Below, one piece after another: positions 14,901 through 19,671 of a stretch of DNA of 19,671 nt. The DNA is taken from contig JANLPT010000061.1 in NCBI GenBank assembly GCA_031367405.1, positions 1-19,671 of the forward strand, given 5' to 3'. The notes below the pieces were generated by a model. It worked only from the letters and a program-made list of their open reading frames with translations, had not been told where the DNA came from and did no database searches. Positions within the stretch are counted from its first letter, which is position 1; each line of letters begins with the position of its first letter. Source of the stretch: JALHNI01 sp031367405. Lineage in GTDB: Bacteria; Acidobacteriota; Terriglobia; Bryobacterales; Bryobacteraceae. The position numbers were made by a program, and so were the translations under genes.

Positions 14901-15334
14901 GCACGCCGCTGACGGTGACGTCGAACGGCAACCCTGGCACGTTGGGCGGCGGTCCGCGAGCCAACTATAATGGCAGCGGGCCGGTGACCAACCCCACCCC
15001 CAGCGAACTCGACTACTTCAATGTATTCGCCTTCAGCCGTCCGCTGGAGGGCAGCTTGGGCAATACCGGCGAGGCGCTCTTCCGGGGACCCGGCATCAAC
15101 CAATGGGACATCTCCATGATCAAGACCACGACGTTCTTTGAACGCGTGAAGGTGCAGTTCCGCTTTGAGACCTTTAACTCGTTCAACCACACGCAGTGGG
15201 CGGGCGTGAACACGGGCCTCAATGTGCCGAATCCCAATACCGCGCCGACTGCCGCCACCCGCGGCACCTTCGGCCAAGTAAACTCTACTCGCGATCCGCG
15301 CACCCTCCAGTTCGGGATGAAGGTCCTCTTCTAA
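11903..15334 (+). CDS. Oar-like TonB-dependent receptor with carboxypeptidase-regulatory-like domain (second copy)
   Basis: A protein of 1,143 residues: signal peptide ~1-19 (ending VFSQ), carboxypeptidase-regulatory-like domain ~22-100 (IQGVLVDPSGAAIKGAKI, PGLYDLKIQIAGFKTR), plug ~115-235 (LSLNGRDFQSLMRTLPGV, VNGLRGSNNNVFLDG, EFKVQTSTFNAEFGRNPG) and a long beta-barrel ending LQFGMKVLF with a terminal Phe. The architecture matches the receptor at 1534-4905, but the sequences differ greatly outside the conserved motifs, so it is a distant paralog rather than a recent duplicate. AGG and GGA at 11890-11898 may serve as the ribosome site. A TPR gene starts 11 bp after its stop. The substrate is unknown. 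Confidence 0.93.
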   Translation: MLRKLLVGWVLCAFPVFSQTSTIQGVLVDPSGAAIKGAKITATDQRKNVIAREVVSGNDGVFQVANIQPGLYDLKIQIAGFKTRTSTDLQLDQNQNMNLGNVTLEIGSTTDSVTVETTVPLVETTTANKSFTLTNKQVTDLSLNGRDFQSLMRTLPGVVSNDRTDFRLAFNNTDAFNVNGLRGSNNNVFLDGAINTDVGANDGQYTQISLDAVGEFKVQTSTFNAEFGRNPGIMISVNTKSGGKNYHGTLYEFIRNNALDARQPFDRSGTTAKLRFNQFGANIGGPLAIPKISSMKEPKLFFFFNYEKTLATRPSGGSFVDLPHPDVLTGDLSRLYRAGNITTAAGLDTGYRIGQVFQPGTLVREAGGRIIGGSPYPGNIIPRGEWSRNAPAFLKVIGGAAYAGLSGTPGVPEQVRSFFQDTYKFNKEAKVLRLDYTISDRANFFFRWADDANHEEQGLGIFASTPYPVFPQFRRKPGSSWSYNLVNVISPSTTNEVIFSYNRLTQLVDVQEGANKALYDRTALGFTFPEFFPNANLRSRFPRFNCGIGSCNYPGFAAGWLSEAKQYTITDNITKNVGKHTLKFGGFWNMNLNGQQPSWTDAMNFNFGDSADNPLSTGNTFANMLLGNYTSVNQSNGRFYGSFKFFGVEAYAQDSWRVNRKLTLEYGVRWAYMGPTYTYGKYLQNYFDPRQYKASDAVRIDQGPGLTIGTIVPNSGNPFNGMVEEGKGNLPLGGVEHKYGNFGPRFGFAYDPFGDGKTSIRGGGGIFFERIRQNANNFDGLGNPPLTFQPTVYSGKVDAINTGLIAGGRRSPVGIVAIDSKGQIPTVYSWSLGIQRELGQKTSLDVSYIGNRGRHLQYRRDLNQLPLGTSLQPGVLTGVNGVANALRPYLGYSNVNFTEFGSTSNYNGLQGRITRRFAKSFTGNFNYTWSKAQGVNEGDTTALAYSYDRKREYSLLNFDRKQIVTIDFIYEFPNFAKTNAFAKGVANGWQVNGITRFWGGTPLTVTSNGNPGTLGGGPRANYNGSGPVTNPTPSELDYFNVFAFSRPLEGSLGNTGEALFRGPGINQWDISMIKTTTFFERVKVQFRFETFNSFNHTQWAGVNTGLNVPNPNTAPTAATRGTFGQVNSTRDPRTLQFGMKVLF

Positions 15335-15345
15335 ACTGGTTCCTG

Positions 15346-16452
15346 GTGCCGCTCACTATCTGCACAACGGTCTTGGCCCTGGTCTTCTACGAGGTCCAAA
15401 CTGTTTCTACCTGGCGGCTATTTAGCGCCGCCGCCCGTGACTTAGAGGACGGCCGTTTTCCAGAAGCAGAAGCCGGCTTCGTCCAAGTACTGCGGCGCGA
15501 ACCCAATAACTTGGGTGCCCTCGGCAACCTGGGTGTCCTCTATAGCCGGCAGAATCGTCCACAGAAAGCCATTGACACTTACCGCCGTGCCTTACGGCTG
15601 GTGCCCAATGAACCCGGGCTCCTCCTGAACCTGGGCCTCGCGTACCTCAAGCTTGACGACTACCCGCCAGCCAAGCCCCTCTTCGCCCGCTTAGCGAAAA
15701 CAACCTCCGTGCGCCAAAGGCAGGCGCAAGAGTTACTCGCCATTTGTCAGTTACAGACCGGCGAGACGGCTCTGGCGATCACCGGCCTCGCCCAACTCGC
15801 CCAGGGCCCTGAAGTGTCGCCGGGCGTCTACCACTTCCTGGCCCTCGCCTACGTCAAGCAAAAGGACTTTCCGCGCGCCCAGTCCGTGCTGGCTAAGCTA
15901 TTCGACAACTTGCCCCCTGCCCAAGCTCATTACTTAGAAGGCCGCGTCTGGTATGACTCGGCCATCTTCGACCGCGCCCTGGCCAGCTTCGAGAAAGCCG
16001 CGCAAACCGACCCCCAACTCCCTGGGCTCGCCCTCGAGACCGGCAAAACCCACGTCAGCCTCCGCAACACCGCCGCTGCCCTCGACCACTTGCGCCGTGC
16101 GGCACAGGACACGAGTAACATCGAAGGCCAGTATTTCTTGGGTGCCTTGTTAGTACAGGAAGGCCATTACGAAGAGGCGGCGCCGTTACTGAAGGCGGTC
16201 ACCGAGTCCCGCCCCGATCTGTGGGGCACTCATTACTACCTCGGCAAAGCGCAGTTGATGCTGGGGCATCCTGCGGAAGCCCTCCCATTACTCCAAAAAG
16301 CCGCCGCCCGTGCGCCCAGCGAGTCGGCCATTCAATACCAACTCGCCCGTGCCCTGCAAGCCCTCGGCCGCAAAGCCGAAGCCCAGCTAGCTTTCGCCCG
16401 GGTCGCTCGCCTGAAGGCGCAGGGCAATCAGGAAACCATGGTGATGAAGTAG
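15346..16452 (+). CDS. Membrane-anchored TPR-repeat protein
   Basis: The frame is open upstream into the receptor gene, but the only plausible start is the GTG at 15346, giving 368 residues. A single hydrophobic segment (LTICTTVLALVFYEV, ~3-17) would anchor it in the inner membrane. It is followed by about eight to nine TPR units, for example DLEDGRFPEAEAGFVQVLRR, LGNLGVLYSRQNRPQKAIDT and YFLGALLVQEGHYEEAAPLL. No catalytic motif is visible; TPR solenoids hold protein partners. It starts 11 bp after the Oar-like receptor stop, so it is probably co-transcribed and may help assemble or work with the receptor. The Shine-Dalgarno site is weak, which fits translational coupling. It converges on the Asp-box gene with a 10-bp gap. 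Confidence 0.85.
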   Translation: MPLTICTTVLALVFYEVQTVSTWRLFSAAARDLEDGRFPEAEAGFVQVLRREPNNLGALGNLGVLYSRQNRPQKAIDTYRRALRLVPNEPGLLLNLGLAYLKLDDYPPAKPLFARLAKTTSVRQRQAQELLAICQLQTGETALAITGLAQLAQGPEVSPGVYHFLALAYVKQKDFPRAQSVLAKLFDNLPPAQAHYLEGRVWYDSAIFDRALASFEKAAQTDPQLPGLALETGKTHVSLRNTAAALDHLRRAAQDTSNIEGQYFLGALLVQEGHYEEAAPLLKAVTESRPDLWGTHYYLGKAQLMLGHPAEALPLLQKAAARAPSESAIQYQLARALQALGRKAEAQLAFARVARLKAQGNQETMVMK

Positions 16453-16462
16453 GGCGGGACGC

Positions 16463-18379
16463 TTAAGGCCGCACGATGAGGCGGGTGCGATTGCTGGCGC
16501 GGCCGCCGGCTTCGAGGTAAACCTCAGCCGGACCGGAATTGACGATGGCGGGTAGCTCGAACTCGATCACGTAGAAGCCTACATAGCCAGGAGCCAAGGT
16601 CGCCTTGGTTACGGTAAGCGGCACGCGGTCGAGATACAGCCTCACGGCAGCGGCCACGCGGGGCGCGTTGTCGAGCGGGGCGGGAACGCCGGTGGGCCAA
16701 TCGGGCGTCACGCGGCCTAAACCGGTAGCTAAAATTTGGATGCGCATGCCGGGGCGCGCCGCTGTCGAGGCATCGAGCAAAACGCCTGAGTCGGCATCGA
16801 TGATCATCGGCGTGCCATCGCGATCGACAAAGATAGCCGGCGCGGTGGATTCCAGGGGCAACCGCACGCTCAGCCGGTCAATCATCAAGGGGAGCGTGTC
16901 ACCCTGCGCATCGAACGGCACTTGCACCTGGGATTCGTCGGGGCTCGAAGCCAACACCGGCACCACCCGGTCGCCCGTGCGCGCCTGCCGGATGGGGCCG
17001 CCCACAAAGCTCAACAGGCTGCCCGGCGCGGCGGCGCGCGTGGCATAGTCGGCGGCACTCACGAAGCGCGGATCGGCGCGGCGATGCGGCGCATTGGCCG
17101 CGTAAATTCCGTAGCCATCAAGGGCAACGTAAAGCTGCGTGCTCGACCGATTGAGTTGCACATCATAAACCGGGGCGGTAGGCAGGTTGCCGGCTAGCCG
17201 TTCCCAGGTGGTGGCTGGTCCGCGCGCGCGCAGGTCGGCCTTGGTCCAGTAGAGGCCGTTGCTGGTGGCCAGGTAGATGGAGCCGGCCGGCAGGTCGAAG
17301 GCGGCACTATAAGCCCTTCCGGCAGGCAAATCAGAAGAAAGATCGTCCCAGTTGACGCCGCCGTTGATCGTTCGCCAGACGCGCGAATTGCGGTCAGCGG
17401 CGACCGTGGCGATGGCGATATTGGGTTCGTTTGGGCCTTCGCCGGATTGAATCGCGAACCCTGTAATCGGGCCTCCGGCATTCTGCGGGGCGGCACGCCA
17501 ACTGCGTCCACCATCGGGCGAGGCAAAGATCCGGCCGTCGGCCGAACCCGCATAAAGGAAATCTCCCGCCGTAGCCGCTGCGGTAATCGCCGCACCGGTC
17601 ATCGCCGAAAGCCGGCTGCGCAGTTCTGCGGCCAATTCAGCGGATCGCCCCCCCGCCCTCCAAGCAGACTTTTCGCCGGGCTGCCAAACTAGCGTACCCG
17701 CCACCCCCGTCACCTCAACTTCGATGCCGTTCATCCCATCGGGCAGCCGATGAATGCGTCGAGCGGAAAAATTGGGCAAATTCTGGTTCAGCCCATCCCA
17801 GGAGAGGCCGCCGTCCAAGGAACGCCAAAGGCCGGTTTCGGTCGCCGCAGTGATTTCGTCGGCGTCGGTGGGCGAAACAGCCAGATCCAGAATGGCCGAA
17901 CCCAGCAAGGATTGCCCCTTCACCGCCGTCAGATTCCGCCAACTCGCGCCCGCGTCGTCGGAGCGCCAGGCGTTGATTCCAAAAGCATAAAGCTTGGCCC
18001 GGTTCGTGATGGATTCCACAATGCGCGCGCCCGATTCGGGAGAATTGGGTTCGTTTCGCCAGCGCTTGACCGGCTGGTTGAGGGCCGTCGACGCCGGCAG
18101 CCACTTATCGCCGTCCGGCGAAACGAATTGCCGCCCATCGCGGGTCTGGATCAGCAATCCAGCGGGCACCAATCCAGAAGCCAACGCGCCTTCCGTGTAG
18201 ACGACTTTCGTCACCGCACCCGACGCAAGACCGGGCAGGCCCAGGTCAAGGCTCGTCGAGCCCAGCTTGCGCCAGTCGAGCGGAGTCTGCGCGGAGGCGA
18301 CAGATATGGCCAGCAACCCAAACAGGCTGGTGGCCGTCATGCGAAATGTGCGAGACAAACAGCGAGTGCTCGACGGCAT
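16463..18379 (-). CDS. Secreted Asp-box (BNR) repeat protein with C-terminal Solibacter-type TIGR03437 domain
   Basis: A protein of 638 residues from the ATG at 18379; a TTG at 18397 and an ATG at 18340 are alternatives. A signal peptide ends near SVASAQTP. The central part is a propeller-like region with Asp boxes: VSPDGDKW, RSDDAGASW, RSLDGGLSW, ASPDGGRSW and the degenerate RTINGGVNW. The last ~200 residues match the TIGR03437 domain that is abundant in Solibacter: PGSLLSFVGG, QVQVPFD, PAIFVDRDGTPMIID, PGMRIQILATGLGRVTPDWP and PGYVGFYVIEFELP. Asp boxes occur in sialidases and in sortilin-like proteins; no sialidase catalytic residues are evident. Likely an exported binding protein; the ligand is unknown. 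It diverges from the FecR-domain gene. Confidence 0.88.
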   Translation of the reverse strand: MPSSTRCLSRTFRMTATSLFGLLAISVASAQTPLDWRKLGSTSLDLGLPGLASGAVTKVVYTEGALASGLVPAGLLIQTRDGRQFVSPDGDKWLPASTALNQPVKRWRNEPNSPESGARIVESITNRAKLYAFGINAWRSDDAGASWRNLTAVKGQSLLGSAILDLAVSPTDADEITAATETGLWRSLDGGLSWDGLNQNLPNFSARRIHRLPDGMNGIEVEVTGVAGTLVWQPGEKSAWRAGGRSAELAAELRSRLSAMTGAAITAAATAGDFLYAGSADGRIFASPDGGRSWRAAPQNAGGPITGFAIQSGEGPNEPNIAIATVAADRNSRVWRTINGGVNWDDLSSDLPAGRAYSAAFDLPAGSIYLATSNGLYWTKADLRARGPATTWERLAGNLPTAPVYDVQLNRSSTQLYVALDGYGIYAANAPHRRADPRFVSAADYATRAAAPGSLLSFVGGPIRQARTGDRVVPVLASSPDESQVQVPFDAQGDTLPLMIDRLSVRLPLESTAPAIFVDRDGTPMIIDADSGVLLDASTAARPGMRIQILATGLGRVTPDWPTGVPAPLDNAPRVAAAVRLYLDRVPLTVTKATLAPGYVGFYVIEFELPAIVNSGPAEVYLEAGGRASNRTRLIVRP

Positions 18380-18407
18380 GAAACAAAACCGAGTCAATCG
18401 GACACAG

Positions 18408-18446
18408 TGGACATGTCCATTATACCTTCAGATGATCGGCAGACAA
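18408..18446 (-). promoter_or_regulatory. Promoter with start-site palindrome for the Asp-box gene
   Basis: On the minus strand TTGTCT (18446-18441), a 16-base spacer and a perfect TATAAT (18424-18419) form a good sigma-70-type promoter. The predicted start near 18412 lies within TGGACATGTCCA (18408-18419), a perfect 12-bp palindrome and a plausible repressor site. The leader to the ATG at 18379 would be about 33 bases. Confidence 0.6.
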
Positions 18447-18491
18447 CGCCGGAAACCTAAGAGTACATGGGTAGACGTACTAAATCTCAGG

Positions 18492-18520
18492 TTGGCTGCA
18501 AATCTGCTATGCAATTTAAT
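18492..18520 (+). promoter_or_regulatory. Predicted promoter of the FecR-domain gene
   Basis: TTGGCT (18492-18497), 17 bases, then TTTAAT (18515-18520) matches the sigma-70 consensus at 4 of 6 and 5 of 6 positions. Transcription would start near 18527, about 20 bases before the ATG at 18546. Confidence 0.5.
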
Positions 18521-18545
18521 GGTAGACTGACGATCTAATAGCCAG

Positions 18546-19373
18546 ATGTGTAACTACAGCACAAATCGGACGGCGCAACGGCCCCCCGGGGGTACGCTCG
18601 CAGTCTTTTGTTTACTGGCATTTAGCTTGGTTAAATCCGGTTCAGCGCAGACTCCGCAGTTTGGGGCCTCCACTGGCGCTTCCGCCGCGCAAGTTGTTTC
18701 AACGGCGGGCCAAGTGGGCACTTTTCGCGATGGCTTCCCTTGGGCGCTCAAAGTGGGCGATACCGTGTCGCCGCGCCAGGAAGTGTCGAGCGGGCCCGAT
18801 GGCCACGCCATTTTCTCCTTGCCCGATGGCAGCACTTTTGAGCTTTTTGCCAACTCTCGCGCGACTTTCCGCGCTAGTTCCGGCGGCGTGACCGACCTGC
18901 TCGACCTTTGGATCGGCCGGGTGAAAGTACACATTCAAAAAATTGGCGGTCGCCCAAATCCGAATCGCGTGACGACGCCCACCGCCGTCATTTCCGTCCG
19001 CGGCACTGTGTTCGATGTCACGGTGGAAGAAGAAGATGTGACGCTGGTGCTGGTGGAAGAGGGCCAAGTGGCGGTGCAGCACGCGCTGCTGCCTTACGGC
19101 GAACCCCGCTTGCTCAATCCGGGCGACTATTTGCGCGTCTACAAGAATGAGCCGTTAGTGAAGAATCGCTTCGACAAAGGTGCGATTGGCCAGCGCGTGT
19201 TCAACGCCTTAATGGACATCATCCTGTACCGTCCGCGAGGCATTCCGGGCCCGGCGGGTTCGCCGCTTCCTGGTGGCGGCGGCATCCCCACCGGCGGCGG
19301 CGGTGGCCTACCGGCCGATACCGGCGGCGGCCCGGTACCTCCACCTCCTCCACCGCCACCACCTGGATTCTAG
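18546..19373 (+). CDS. Exported FecR-domain protein with Gly/Pro-rich C-terminus
   Basis: A protein of 275 residues. A signal peptide follows a long polar N-region (hydrophobic core LAVFCLLAFSLV, cut near GSAQ). Residues ~45-185 are a FecR-like domain: AAQVVSTAGQVGTF, GDTVSPRQEVSSGPDGHAIF, LPDGSTFELFANSRATF, then NRVTTPTAVISVRGTVFDVT and VLVEEGQVAVQ. Residues ~225-275 are low-complexity runs of Gly and Pro ending in nine consecutive Pro, then GF. Classical FecR proteins are anti-sigma regulators next to ECF sigma and receptor genes. None of those adjoins this one, and there is no inner-membrane helix besides the signal, so it is more likely a stand-alone exported FecR-domain protein. No strong ribosome site. 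Confidence 0.85.
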   Translation: MCNYSTNRTAQRPPGGTLAVFCLLAFSLVKSGSAQTPQFGASTGASAAQVVSTAGQVGTFRDGFPWALKVGDTVSPRQEVSSGPDGHAIFSLPDGSTFELFANSRATFRASSGGVTDLLDLWIGRVKVHIQKIGGRPNPNRVTTPTAVISVRGTVFDVTVEEEDVTLVLVEEGQVAVQHALLPYGEPRLLNPGDYLRVYKNEPLVKNRFDKGAIGQRVFNALMDIILYRPRGIPGPAGSPLPGGGGIPTGGGGGLPADTGGGPVPPPPPPPPPGF

Positions 19374-19461
19374 GCGCGCTTCGGCCGTCGTTCCTAACCG
19401 AACTAGATCATCGTTCTGTTGAAAGCTATACGATAAGAACATTTTCGTGGCAGAATGGTTT

Positions 19462-19671
19462 ATGCCATTCGTCACAACCCGAGCACCGTTGACCTTTTCT
19501 GATGAGCAGCGGGCGAGGCTCGAGACTCTTCGGCGATCGCGCAGCGAACAGAAGCGCCAGGTATTGCACGCCGCCATTCTGTTGGACGTTGTCAGTGGAA
19601 AGAGCGACAGTGAAGTCGCCGCAGCCAATGGTGTCAATCGGCACACGGTGGCGTTGTGCGCTCGAAAGTTC
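19462..19671 (+). CDS. IS630-family transposase, N-terminal part (runs off the window)
   Basis: An open frame from the ATG at 19462 to the right edge, 70 codons without a stop. The sequence LTFSDEQRARLETLRRSRSE, then VLHAAILLDVVSGKSDSEVA and NGVNRHTVALCARKF is the N-terminal helix-turn-helix that IS630-type transposases use to bind their terminal repeats. The DDE catalytic part would follow outside the window. The left inverted repeat should lie between 19374 and 19461; I could not define it without the other end. Confidence 0.72.
   Translation, partial: MPFVTTRAPLTFSDEQRARLETLRRSRSEQKRQVLHAAILLDVVSGKSDSEVAAANGVNRHTVALCARKF

Noticed and set aside
15196..15345. N-terminal extension of the TPR protein back to an ATG at 15196.
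   Set aside because: It would overlap the conserved barrel end of the receptor by 139 bp and add basic, low-complexity sequence before the membrane anchor.
18408..18419. Reading the palindrome TGGACATGTCCA as a LexA site.
   Set aside because: It does not match the LexA boxes I know well (for example CGAACN4GTTCG or GTTCN7GTTC), and no SOS gene follows.
1..19671. CRISPR arrays, tRNA or rRNA genes, phage modules or defence systems other than the toxin-antitoxin pair.
   Set aside because: I saw no regularly spaced repeats, no tRNA-like cloverleaf and no matching proteins in the window.

Overview
The window looks like a chromosomal segment of an Acidobacteriota bacterium, most likely near Bryobacterales/Solibacter. 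This rests on gene content, not on a phylogenetic marker: two ~1,130-residue Oar-like TonB-dependent receptors with an N-terminal carboxypeptidase-regulatory-like domain, a secreted Asp-box (BNR) protein with the C-terminal domain known from Solibacter (TIGR03437 type), a secreted SMP-30 family protein, and many secreted proteins of unknown role.

Left part (1-6425). The 3' end of a tight-adherence (Tad-like) pilus cluster: a partial upstream gene (1-75), two TadE-like minor pilins (86-538, 553-1005) and a terminator-like hairpin (1058-1076). A gene-poor stretch follows. Within it I find the 3' end of a group II intron on the minus strand (1255-1429): the C-terminus of its reverse transcriptase/maturase, then RNA domains V and VI with a recognisable branch-point A. 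Next, all on the minus strand, come an Oar-like receptor (1534-4905), an SMP-30/gluconolactonase-like protein (5074-6069) and a small LuxR-type helix-turn-helix protein without a receiver domain (6108-6425). The last two may be one transcription unit.

Middle part (6426-11285). A 40-bp inverted repeat (6578-6617) lies just upstream of a secreted M28-type peptidase (6650-8725). The peptidase keeps its metal ligands but lacks two outer catalytic residues of the classical family. It is followed by a four-helix membrane protein (8739-9131) and the C-terminal remnant of an outer-membrane protein (9132-9488). A convergent secreted hypothetical protein (9485-10108), about 560 bp without a supportable gene, and a Phd/VapC-type toxin-antitoxin pair (10669-11285) come next. 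The toxin-antitoxin operator/promoter overlaps the 3' end of the next gene.

Right part (11317-19671). A secreted PCC/DUF296-domain protein (minus) diverges from a second Oar-like receptor (11903-15334), which is closely followed by a membrane-anchored TPR protein (15346-16452). The Asp-box protein (16463-18379, minus) and a FecR-domain protein with a Gly/Pro-rich tail (18546-19373, plus) diverge from a promoter region that holds a perfect 12-bp palindrome at the predicted start of the minus transcript. The window ends inside an IS630-like transposase.

Most genes encode exported proteins: pilins, outer-membrane receptors, periplasmic or secreted enzymes. I see no clear new multi-gene system. 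The observations most worth checking are the intron remnant, the variant peptidase active site, the three palindromic regulatory sites and the signal-peptide-bearing DUF296 protein.
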